Positions 14,766 to 21,348 of a stretch of DNA of 21,565 nt are shown piece by piece. A model generated the notes under the pieces. It made no database searches. It was not told the DNA's origin and saw only the letters and a list, made by a program, of their open reading frames with translations. Source of the DNA: Megasphaera sp. UBA1696 (GTDB lineage: Bacteria > Bacillota > Negativicutes > Veillonellales > Megasphaeraceae). The stretch spans positions 1 to 21,565 of the forward strand of contig DCJQ01000022.1 in assembly GCA_002319965.1 (NCBI GenBank), written 5' to 3'. The translations under genes and the position numbers were made by a program. How positions within the stretch are numbered: the first letter of the stretch is position 1; each line of letters opens with the position of its first letter.

Positions 14766-15347
14766 ATGTTTAAAATCGATGCATTGGGCAAAGCCTGCCC
14801 CTTACCGGTCATTGAAGCCCATAAGGCTTTGAAGGATCATGACGCCATTGAAATTACCGTCGATAATGAAATCGCAACGGAAAATCTCAAAAACTTATCA
14901 GAACAGATGAATTGTGCCTATACGATGACTAAAGAGTCAGATACTCATTATACGGTCACCTTGGTCAAAGAAGGGGCCGTTCCTGTTGAAGACGCACCGG
15001 CTGTGTCGGGCTCGGATTATATCGTCGTCCTCAATGCGCCGGTCATGGGGCTTGGCGACGATACGCTTGGCAAGAATCTCTTGAAGACCTTCATCTATAC
15101 GCTCACCGAACAGGACGTGCTGCCGAAACAGATTATCTGCTACAACGGCGGGGTATCCTTAGTGACGGAAGATTCGGAATCGCTTGAAGATTTGAAGAAC
15201 CTTGAAGAAAAAGGCGTTGAAGTCTACGCCTGTGGTGCCTGCCTCAACTACTACGGCCTGAGCGATAAAGTCGCCGTCGGCTCTATTACCAACATGTTCC
15301 GCATTGTTGAAATGATGCGTACGGCCAACCGCATCGTCAAACCGTAA
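14766..15347 (+). CDS. yedF: YedF family sulfurtransferase-like protein (TusA-like plus DsrE-like domains)
   Basis: This 193-residue fusion has an N-terminal TusA/SirA-like domain (about 1-70) with the conserved CPLP motif (Cys11-Pro12-Leu13-Pro14), and a C-terminal DsrE-like domain (about 83-193) with LNAPVMGLGDD, a YACGACLNYYGL cysteine segment and GSITNM. This two-domain form is the type annotated as selenium-metabolism protein YedF in Firmicutes, often near selD or selA; neither gene is seen here. A role in carrying sulfur or selenium as persulfide/perselenide is inferred from the TusA domain. It has a strong ribosome binding site and is followed after three bases by the AEC carrier gene, so both are probably co-transcribed. 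Confidence 0.9.
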   Translation: MFKIDALGKACPLPVIEAHKALKDHDAIEITVDNEIATENLKNLSEQMNCAYTMTKESDTHYTVTLVKEGAVPVEDAPAVSGSDYIVVLNAPVMGLGDDTLGKNLLKTFIYTLTEQDVLPKQIICYNGGVSLVTEDSESLEDLKNLEEKGVEVYACGACLNYYGLSDKVAVGSITNMFRIVEMMRTANRIVKP

Positions 15348-15350
15348 ACG

Positions 15351-16262
15351 ATGGAACAGACGATCATAAAAGCGGCCATTCTCGTGTCGTTTATCCTTTG
15401 CGGATATATTTTAAAGCAGCTGCGCCTTTTTGGGCGCAGCACTTTTCATACCATATCGACGATTGTCTTTAATATAACCCTGCCGTCGGTCATCATTGCC
15501 AACCTCAACGGCATCCACTTCGAGGTACATTACCTTTTCATCAGCCTCTTGGCCATCGCCTTCAACCTGCTCATGGTCGGCCTTGGCTACGGTGTCGGGA
15601 GGACGAAGGACGAAAAGGCCTTTTATATGCTCAATATGAACGGTTATAATATCGGCAATTTTGCCCTGCCCTTCGTATCGTACTTCTTCGACAGTGCTGC
15701 CGTCCTCATCGTCTGCATCTTTGACGCCGGCAACTCCCTCATGTGCCTCGGCGGCGGTTATGGCCTGGCCCGCTACGTCCGCGGTGAAAAAGGGGACAAT
15801 ATCTTTTATATTTTGGCCAAGACGATTTTTTCGTCCCTGCCGGTCCTGTCCTATATCCTGATGCTTATCCTGGCCTTGGGGGGATTCTCCCTGCCCCAAG
15901 TAGTCGTTGACTGGGTCAAGGTGCCGGCTTCGGCCAATACCTTCTTGTCGATGCTGATGATCGGCGTTGCCCTGGGCCTGTCCTTAAAGAAGGAATATCT
16001 GCACCTCATCTATACCGATATCGGTCTGCGCCTGCTTATTTCCGTCGTCTTTGCCGCCTTTATTTATGTCGGCCTCGACTATTCCATGGACATCAAGCGG
16101 GTCCTCATGGTCCTGGTCTTTGCCCCGGTTGCCGGCATGGCCTGCTACTATACGGCGAAATTGAAGTTAAAAATCGAAGTGGCAGCCTGCATCAGTTCCT
16201 TATATATCCTCATTTCCATCGTTGTCATGTCGACGCTCATCGTTGTCTTGGAAACGATATGA
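15351..16262 (+). CDS. AEC (auxin efflux carrier) family transporter
   Basis: This 303-residue membrane protein has about ten predicted helices in two five-helix halves, the usual AEC/bile-acid-transporter-like plan. Family features are the early LRLFGRSTFHTIS segment, the helix break NITLPSVIIANLNG, and MNGYNIGNFALPF, which is typical of malate/organic-acid or amino-acid carriers of this family. The substrate cannot be told. The ATG lies three bases after the yedF stop without a good ribosome binding site, so it probably depends on coupled translation. The last 63 bases overlap the convergent LysR gene at 16200. Confidence 0.88.
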   Translation: MEQTIIKAAILVSFILCGYILKQLRLFGRSTFHTISTIVFNITLPSVIIANLNGIHFEVHYLFISLLAIAFNLLMVGLGYGVGRTKDEKAFYMLNMNGYNIGNFALPFVSYFFDSAAVLIVCIFDAGNSLMCLGGGYGLARYVRGEKGDNIFYILAKTIFSSLPVLSYILMLILALGGFSLPQVVVDWVKVPASANTFLSMLMIGVALGLSLKKEYLHLIYTDIGLRLLISVVFAAFIYVGLDYSMDIKRVLMVLVFAPVAGMACYYTAKLKLKIEVAACISSLYILISIVVMSTLIVVLETI

Positions 16263-17123
16263 CCGATCGGCCAAGAGCTCTTCTTCTAAGGCCGCCGGTA
16301 CCGTCGACGGACTGCGGGTGATGTAGTAGCTGTCGACCTTTGGCGGTTCGAAATCGAGGAGGGGAATGGCCCGCAGCCGCTTGGAGGCTAAGTCGTCTTC
16401 AATGAGGCTTTTCGGCAAAAAGGTATAGCCGATGCCTTCGGCGACGTACTGCGGGAGTTTGGTGCTGTTGTCGATTTCTAAGGGGAAGCGGTGATGGCGC
16501 GGAAAGAGGTCCTGTATATAGAGTCCGACGCCTTGGAGGGCAAAGTTACAGAATAAGTAATCGATTTTTTGCAGATCATCCTTATAGATGCCTTGGGCGT
16601 ACGAGGTATCGGATTCCTTACAGACCAGGACCAGCGAGTCGGTCCGGTAGGGCTGGCAGACGAAGCCGCTTTTGAACATGGCACTGAAGGAAAAGATGGC
16701 GTCGAGGGTCCCTTCTTGGAGCTGGCGCATCATGTCGGCCGTATGGCTGATGGTGACGTGGAGAGAGACGTCTTTCTGCTTCTTTAAGTAGCTGCGGATG
16801 CGGCGCTGAAGGTGGCTTTCGTAAATCGTATTGGTCGTGCCGATGTTTACCTTTTGGGCGTACGTCGGCGAGGATTGGATATCCTGGAGTGCCGTCAACT
16901 CGAGGGAAACGAAGCGTTGGGCGTAATCGAGGAATTTTTGACCCGATGCCGTCAGGTCGACCTGTTTGTGGCTGCGGATGAAGAGGGGGACGCCCAGTTC
17001 CATCTCCAAGTCGCGGATGCGGTTGGTTACCGTCGACTGAGCGACGAAGAGCTGCTGCGCCGTTTTCGTAAAGTTCTTTATTTGTGCCAGGGCAATGAAT
17101 GTCCGGAGTGTCGTCGTATCCAT
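16200..17123 (-). CDS. LysR family transcriptional regulator
   Basis: This 307-residue protein has the N-terminal winged helix-turn-helix of LysR regulators (about 1-62): MDTTTLRTFIALAQIKNFT, then TAQQLFVAQSTVTNRI as recognition region, and LGVPLFIR with TASGQKFLDYA. A linker helix and a substrate-binding domain (about 90-295) follow. The ATG has a perfect AAAGGAGGT 6 bases before it. It is divergent from the lysA-like gene and separated by a 17-bp palindrome that is its likely binding site; the Escherichia coli lysR/lysA pair has the same geometry. The C-terminal 20 codons lie antisense to the end of the AEC gene. Inducer unknown; diaminopimelate or lysine are guesses from context. Confidence 0.92.
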   Translation of the reverse strand: MDTTTLRTFIALAQIKNFTKTAQQLFVAQSTVTNRIRDLEMELGVPLFIRSHKQVDLTASGQKFLDYAQRFVSLELTALQDIQSSPTYAQKVNIGTTNTIYESHLQRRIRSYLKKQKDVSLHVTISHTADMMRQLQEGTLDAIFSFSAMFKSGFVCQPYRTDSLVLVCKESDTSYAQGIYKDDLQKIDYLFCNFALQGVGLYIQDLFPRHHRFPLEIDNSTKLPQYVAEGIGYTFLPKSLIEDDLASKRLRAIPLLDFEPPKVDSYYITRSPSTVPAALEEELLADRSYRFQDNDERRHDNDGNEDI

Positions 17124-17169
17124 AGCCGGACCTCCTTTTCTTGCAATTTGATTATCGAATGGAATGAAT

Positions 17170-17186
17170 TGAAATAATCTATTTCA
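17170..17186. promoter_or_regulatory. 17-bp palindromic operator, probably for the LysR regulator
   Basis: TGAAATA-ATC-TATTTCA has perfect 7-base arms around 3 bases, the size and A/T-rich type of LysR-family sites. It touches the forward -35 element (17183-17188), is downstream of the lysR start point, and lies 47 bases before the lysR ATG, so it could both activate lysA and limit lysR. Confidence 0.6.
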
Positions 17187-17212
17187 CAAATTATCTCTTT
17201 GTATTATATAAT
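17183..17212 (+). promoter_or_regulatory. Promoter of the lysA-like gene
   Basis: TTCACA (17183-17188) and TATAAT (17207-17212) are separated by 18 bases. The -10 shares a 12-base palindrome TATTATATAATA (17202-17213) with the lysR promoter. A leader of about 80 bases follows before the ATG at 17303. Confidence 0.55.
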
Positions 17213-17231
17213 AATCATTGTAGAGAAACAA
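17203..17231 (-). promoter_or_regulatory. Promoter of the lysR-type gene
   Basis: On the minus strand TTGTTT (17226-17231) is followed after 17 bases by TATAAT (17203-17208), overlapping the -10 of the divergent lysA-like promoter. The two promoters should therefore compete for RNA polymerase. Confidence 0.5.
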
Positions 17232-17302
17232 TGAAATGCAAGTTTGTTTTGTAGTTTAGATTATGCATCTTGCTGTATTATAAGAAATTGGAGCTGAATC
17301 AG

Positions 17303-18556
17303 ATGAACAAGAAAACTGTCCCCTTTAATGAAGAACAGATTCGTTCTATCATTGCCAAGTACCCGACACCTTTTCATATTTATGATGAAAAAGCCATCGT
17401 CGATAACGTTCGAAAATTGATAAAGGCTTTTGATTGGGCCCATGATTTCAAAGAGTATTTTGCCGTTAAGGCTGCACCGAATCCGTATCTCATGCGTCTC
17501 TTGCAGAAAGAAGGCGTCGGTGCTGACTGCAGCTCCATGGCAGAATTGGAACTATGTGATAAAGTTGGCATTACCGGCCATGACATCGTCTTTTCCTCAA
17601 ATGACACGCCCTATGAAGAATTTAAAAGAGCCATGGAACTCGGCGCTTTGATCAACCTCGACGACATTTCCATGATCGACTTCATGGAACAGCGCGGTCC
17701 TTTGCCGGATTGGATTTGTGCCCGTTATAATCCGGGCCCCCTCCTTCAGGGCGGCAACGATATTATCGGTACGCCGGAAGAAGCTAAATACGGCATGACT
17801 CGTGAACAGATCTTCGACGCCTTCCGCATCCTGAAAGAAAAAGGCGTATCCCACTTCGGCCTGCACACTATGGTCGTATCCAATGAACTCCAGGTAACGG
17901 GCCTCATTCATACGGCTAAGATGATGTTTGAATTGGCTGCCGAAGTCCAGGAACTCCTCGGCATCGACATCGAATTCCTCGATTTTGGCGGCGGTATCGG
18001 CCTCCCGTACCGTCCGGAAGAATCGTTCATCGATTACGATGAATTGAGTGCCGGCATTAAACAGTACTTTGAAGCCATCATGGTACCGAGAGGCCTCGGC
18101 AAATGCCGCCTTTCCTTCGAATGCGGCCGTGCCATCACCGGCCCTTACGGCTACTTGGTCACGACGGCCATCCATCACAAACATATTTGGAAAGAATATA
18201 TCGGCGTCGATGCCAGCATGGCCAACCTCATGCGTCCCGGCATGTACGGTTCGTACCACTACCTGTCGGTCATGGGCAAGGAAGACGCTCCCAAGGATCA
18301 CGTCTACGACGTCGTCGGCTCGCTCTGCGAAAACTGCGACAAGTTTGCCGTCGACCGCAGCCTGCCGGAAATAAAAGACGGCGACATCCTGGTCATTCAT
18401 GACGCAGGGGCTCACGGTCACTCCATGGGCTTTAATTACAACGGCAAGCTTCGCTCGGCCGAACTCCTCCTTCATGCCGATGGAACGGTTACTCAGATCC
18501 GCCGGGCGGAAACGTTAGATGACCTCTTTGCTACCCTCGATTTTTCAAACTTATAA
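17303..18556 (+). CDS. lysA: Diaminopimelate decarboxylase-like PLP enzyme (LysA family)
   Basis: This 417-residue fold-type III PLP decarboxylase is of normal LysA length. Landmarks are the PLP lysine Lys56 (YFAVKAAPNP), GADCSSMAEL after it, the phosphate-binding GGG at 229-231 (FLDFGGGIGLPY), ECGR at 273-276, C-E-x-x-D at 342-346 and GFNYNG near 377. The C-E-x-x-D pattern supports a diaminopimelate rather than ornithine or arginine substrate. Several usual PLP-contact positions differ: LHTMVVS replaces LHCHIGS, ECGR replaces EPGR, and DAGAHGHSM replaces DAGAYGxSM; I believe this marks a separate LysA subfamily, so substrate identity stays open. GGAG precedes the ATG at 17303; the TTG at 17270 has no such site. 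A LysR regulator gene is divergent, and a strong terminator follows. Confidence 0.8.
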   Translation: MNKKTVPFNEEQIRSIIAKYPTPFHIYDEKAIVDNVRKLIKAFDWAHDFKEYFAVKAAPNPYLMRLLQKEGVGADCSSMAELELCDKVGITGHDIVFSSNDTPYEEFKRAMELGALINLDDISMIDFMEQRGPLPDWICARYNPGPLLQGGNDIIGTPEEAKYGMTREQIFDAFRILKEKGVSHFGLHTMVVSNELQVTGLIHTAKMMFELAAEVQELLGIDIEFLDFGGGIGLPYRPEESFIDYDELSAGIKQYFEAIMVPRGLGKCRLSFECGRAITGPYGYLVTTAIHHKHIWKEYIGVDASMANLMRPGMYGSYHYLSVMGKEDAPKDHVYDVVGSLCENCDKFAVDRSLPEIKDGDILVIHDAGAHGHSMGFNYNGKLRSAELLLHADGTVTQIRRAETLDDLFATLDFSNL

Positions 18557-18570
18557 ATGAAAGAAAATCA

Positions 18571-18603
18571 TCCTCCTTACATACTGTAAGGGGGATTTTT
18601 TTT
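18571..18603 (+). terminator. Intrinsic terminator after the lysA-like gene
   Basis: TCCTCCTTACA and TGTAAGGGGGA pair with one T/G wobble around the loop TAC, followed by eight T (18596-18603). It lies 14 bases after the stop. Confidence 0.9.
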
Positions 18604-18645
18604 CAATTTATTTTAAATTTTAATATATTTTTAATCTTTATCGAG

Positions 18646-18651
18646 TATAAT
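18646..18651 (+). promoter_or_regulatory. Possible -10 element before the membrane protein/niaR genes
   Basis: TATAAT lies 56 bases before the ATG at 18708, in a very A/T-rich stretch (18604-18660). No good -35 is found 16-18 bases upstream. No copy of the TGTCATGACA box found before niaP is present here. Confidence 0.35.
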
Positions 18652-18707
18652 ACAGATATAACATACCGTCATTCATCTGAATATTGAGAAAGGAGGCATC
18701 TTGGCTG

Positions 18708-19220
18708 ATGGGGGCTTATGATATCTTGACCGGGACCCAGCTTTGCATGGCTGTGGCCATGATTGCCTATGGCTTTTACTTTAAAAAGAAACGAACGTGC
18801 CGCGTGTGGTATTTCTCCGGTCCGGCCTGGCTGATTGCCATTTGGTCGGCTGTTGTATTATACTACTATTCAGAATATCCGTTTTTAACGATACTCTGCT
18901 TCCTCATGGGCTTTTTCTTAGGCATGGGAATCGGATTGTGGGTGAAAAAAGGCCTGCCGGAACTGACCTACTGCCGGGAACGGCGCCGTCTCCAATGTCC
19001 GCCGATGAAGAAGGCCATGCCGGCCTATCTGATCGTCTGCATCGTATTTGCCTCCTTCCAGATTGTAGGCTATCACTTTTCTTTCATTACGCACTCCTGG
19101 TTCTTTAATGAAGTACTGGGCTTTGCGCCGGGACTCTGTACGGGGTTGTTGTGGGGAAGGGGCATTGCCATGCTGCTCGATATCCCTGTGCGGGGACAGC
19201 AGGTATATAAAGACATTTAG
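18708..19220 (+). CDS. Integral membrane protein of unknown family, upstream of niaR
   Basis: This 170-residue protein has five likely transmembrane helices (about 8-26, 35-53, 58-78, 103-124, 138-156) with basic loops, notably KKKR after helix 1 and RERRR between helices 3 and 4, which places most loops in the cytoplasm by the positive-inside rule. I do not recognise the family. I chose the ATG at 18708; the ribosome binding site AGGAGG (18691-18696) is 11 bases away, so a start at CTG 18705 cannot be excluded, whereas TTG 18684 lies before the site. The niaR start follows its stop after 12 bases, so the two are probably co-transcribed. A link to niacin uptake is possible from position alone; it does not clearly resemble the niacin-specific ECF component or NiaY. 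Confidence 0.75.
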   Translation: MGAYDILTGTQLCMAVAMIAYGFYFKKKRTCRVWYFSGPAWLIAIWSAVVLYYYSEYPFLTILCFLMGFFLGMGIGLWVKKGLPELTYCRERRRLQCPPMKKAMPAYLIVCIVFASFQIVGYHFSFITHSWFFNEVLGFAPGLCTGLLWGRGIAMLLDIPVRGQQVYKDI

Positions 19221-19232
19221 GAGGGACTTTTC

Positions 19233-19748
19233 ATGGACAATACACAGCGGAGAGAACAAATCCTTCAGATGCTGCACGAATCGACGACTGCCGTTACCGG
19301 TACGGCTTTAGCCAAGGCCTGCAAGGTCAGTCGGCAGATCATCGTCGGCGACGTCGCCATTTTGCGTGCCCAAGGTATCGGCATCATTTCAACGCCTCGG
19401 GGCTACCAGCTGGTTACGCCATTAAAGAAGGGCTGTACGCGAGTCTTCGTCTGCTGCCACGGCATGGATTTGATGGAAGCCGAGCTCGAAGCCATCGTTG
19501 ACAACGGCGGCATCGTCCACAACGTCGTCATCGAACACGAGGTCTACGGTAATTTGGAAGGGACCTTGAATCTTCATTCCCGCCGCGACGTCCAGCAATA
19601 CATCAAGCGGATGAAAGACTCAAAGGCTGAATTGCTGAGCACCATCAGCGGCGGCATCCATACGCATTTGGTCGAAGCCAATACCGAAGAAGAACTCGAT
19701 GCCATCGGCCAGGCTTTGCATGACTTAAAGGTCTTATACGGCGATTGA
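19233..19748 (+). CDS. niaR: Niacin-responsive transcriptional repressor NiaR (YrxA family)
   Basis: This 171-residue protein has an N-terminal HTH_11 domain (about 3-60; TGTALAKACKVSRQIIVGDV) and a C-terminal 3H domain (about 68-168). The metal ligands known from the Thermotoga protein TM1602 (recalled as His79, Glu87, His144, His146) fit His76, Glu84, His143 and His145 here; the 3H motifs EHEVYG, LHSRRD and GGIHTHL are all present. NiaR represses niacin uptake and salvage genes when niacin is bound. The niaP transporter gene follows directly and has two box-like palindromes behind its promoter, which supports the assignment. AGGAGGG precedes the ATG by 8 bases. The promoter of niaP overlaps its final codons. 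Confidence 0.92.
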   Translation: MDNTQRREQILQMLHESTTAVTGTALAKACKVSRQIIVGDVAILRAQGIGIISTPRGYQLVTPLKKGCTRVFVCCHGMDLMEAELEAIVDNGGIVHNVVIEHEVYGNLEGTLNLHSRRDVQQYIKRMKDSKAELLSTISGGIHTHLVEANTEEELDAIGQALHDLKVLYGD

Positions 19749-19772
19749 CTTTTTCCTTCCATATGCTACAAT
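19745..19772 (+). promoter_or_regulatory. niaP promoter
   Basis: TTGACT (19745-19750) and TACAAT (19767-19772) are spaced by 16 bases. The -35 overlaps the niaR stop codon. The start point would fall near 19779, inside the first of the two operator-like boxes. Confidence 0.7.
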
Positions 19773-19774
19773 GA

Positions 19775-19801
19775 TGTCATGTCAAATTATGTGTCATGAC
19801 A
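19775..19801 (+). promoter_or_regulatory. Probable NiaR operator, two boxes
   Basis: TGTCATGTCA (19775-19784) and the perfect palindrome TGTCATGACA (19792-19801) are spaced 17 bases start to start, directly downstream of the niaP -10. Firmicute NiaR sites contain a TGTC...GACA core, so these fit repression by roadblock at the start point. Confidence 0.65.
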
Positions 19802-19827
19802 GTTGTACAGATAGGAGGAAACATCTC

Positions 19828-21165
19828 ATGTTGTTAGACCGCTTGGAAGCCTTGCCTGTGGGCCGGTTCCATTATAAATTACTCTTGGTCACCGGTCTGG
19901 GCTGGCTTTTTGATTCCATGGATACGGGGCTCATCGCCTTTATCCTGCCCGTCCTGGCCAAAGAATGGGGATTGGCCCCGGGTCAGATGGGCCTCATCGG
20001 CAGCATCGGACTCATTGGTATGGCCCTTGGCGCCGTCGTATCCGGTACGGCTGCCGACCGCATGGGCCGCAAGAAAGTCTTTACGATTACGGTATTAATT
20101 TATAGTATTGCTTCGGCTTTCTGTGCCTTGTCCTGGAGTTATGAATCGCTGCTCATCTTTCGCTTCCTCGTAGGTTTCGGTCTCGGCGGGGAACTGCCCG
20201 TGGCGGCGACGTTGGTCTCTGAATATGCTCCTTCTCGGGTGCGCGGCCGGTTCATCGTCCTGTTGGAAAGCTTTTGGGGTCTCGGCTGGATTGCCGCTGC
20301 CTGCATCGCCTACTTCTTTATCCCCGTCTATGGCTGGCGCATGGCTTTCTTGATCGGGGCTCTGCCGGCGCTGTATGTCTGCCTCATTCGCCTTCATATG
20401 CCGGAATCGGTCCGCTATCTCTTGGCTCACGGCCGCGTAGCGGAAGCCCGGAATATCGTCGCTTCCATCGAAAAAACGCTGCATGTGCCCGTCGCACCCT
20501 TTTCCGATGCCGATGAACGGATACCGACCGTAACCAAGGCTTCGTTCCACGAATTGTGGAAAAAGCCCTTTATCTCACGGACGGTCATGCTGTGGCTGGT
20601 TTGGTTCGGCATTAACTTCAGTTACTACGGCATTTTCATGTGGCTGCCGTCCCTCGTTTTCCAACAGGGGTTCACTGTCGTCAAGACCTTTGAATACGTC
20701 CTCGTCATGACCTTGGCCCAGCTTCCGGGCTATTACTGTGCCGCCTGGCTGGTCGACAAGATCGGGCGCAAGTATACCTTGTCGTCGTTCCTCTTATTCA
20801 GCGGCGTTGCCAGCTATTTCTTCGGTCACGCTTCGACGGCGTCGATGCTCATGATCTGGGGCGCCATCATGTCCTTCTTTAACCTCGGTGCCTGGGGCGT
20901 ACTCTATACCTATACGCCGGAACAGTATCCGACGGCCATTCGGGCTCTCGGAAGCGGCTGGGCTGCCGGTTTCGGACGCTTCGGCGGCATGGCGGCACCG
21001 GTCATGGTAGGGGTGCTGCTCGGACAGCACTTTGATTTCGGCGGTGTCTTCTATATGTTTGCCTTCGTATTCATCGCTATTGCCGTCGTCGTCATGGGCC
21101 TAGGCATGGAAAGCAAGCAAAAGAACTTAGAAAGCATGACCGAACAATTTGCCGACGTCAAGTGA
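19828..21165 (+). CDS. niaP: Niacin transporter NiaP, MFS family
   Basis: This 445-residue major facilitator protein has 12 predicted helices. It resembles Bacillus subtilis NiaP (YceI) in the N-terminal GLGWLFDSMDTGL, the loop-2 motif ADRMGRKKV, GFGLGGELPVAATLVSEY, and IVLLESFWGLGW, a run of motifs specific to this MFS branch. It should import nicotinate (and perhaps nicotinamide) for NAD synthesis by salvage. AGGAGG is 9 bases before the ATG at 19828; the in-frame ATG at 19771 lies inside the promoter and operator region and is not used. It is preceded by niaR and the operator boxes and closed by a strong terminator. Confidence 0.9.
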   Translation: MLLDRLEALPVGRFHYKLLLVTGLGWLFDSMDTGLIAFILPVLAKEWGLAPGQMGLIGSIGLIGMALGAVVSGTAADRMGRKKVFTITVLIYSIASAFCALSWSYESLLIFRFLVGFGLGGELPVAATLVSEYAPSRVRGRFIVLLESFWGLGWIAAACIAYFFIPVYGWRMAFLIGALPALYVCLIRLHMPESVRYLLAHGRVAEARNIVASIEKTLHVPVAPFSDADERIPTVTKASFHELWKKPFISRTVMLWLVWFGINFSYYGIFMWLPSLVFQQGFTVVKTFEYVLVMTLAQLPGYYCAAWLVDKIGRKYTLSSFLLFSGVASYFFGHASTASMLMIWGAIMSFFNLGAWGVLYTYTPEQYPTAIRALGSGWAAGFGRFGGMAAPVMVGVLLGQHFDFGGVFYMFAFVFIAIAVVVMGLGMESKQKNLESMTEQFADVK

Positions 21166-21177
21166 TGTAAATTTTGT

Positions 21178-21215
21178 AAAAAAGCTGTCAAAACCGTCTT
21201 GACAGCTTTTTTTTT
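21178..21215 (+). terminator. Intrinsic terminator after niaP
   Basis: AAAAAAGCTGTCAA (21178-21191) pairs with TTGACAGC plus the first T residues (21199 onward) around a 7-nt loop, followed by nine T (21207-21215). The A-run on the left makes it able to work in both directions. Confidence 0.92.
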
Positions 21216-21319
21216 CAATGATAAAATTATCTATGTCGCACGGCTTGAACCGATTCGATTTCGGCTCGGCAGACGAAAATCAAACGACGGATACGCTTTG
21301 AAAGACTTCATAAAAATGC

Positions 21320-21348
21320 TTGACAAGCTGACCTGAGTTTGGTAGAAT
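21320..21348 (+). promoter_or_regulatory. Strong promoter of an rRNA operon
   Basis: A perfect TTGACA (21320-21325) and TAGAAT (21343-21348) are spaced by 17 bases. It is followed by a boxA-like leader, as expected for rRNA. The 104 bases between the niaP terminator and this promoter contain no gene; they hold an imperfect repeat (CCGATTCGATTTCGG near 21250) and A-rich tracts that could act as an UP element. Confidence 0.85.

Noticed and set aside
17219..17302. Lysine riboswitch before the lysA-like gene
   Set aside because: The leader of about 84 bases is too short for the large L-box fold, and I see no conserved L-box core or terminator in it.
19771..19827. Upstream in-frame start of niaP
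   Set aside because: It falls on the promoter and operator boxes, before the expected transcription start; ATG 19828 has a good AGGAGG.
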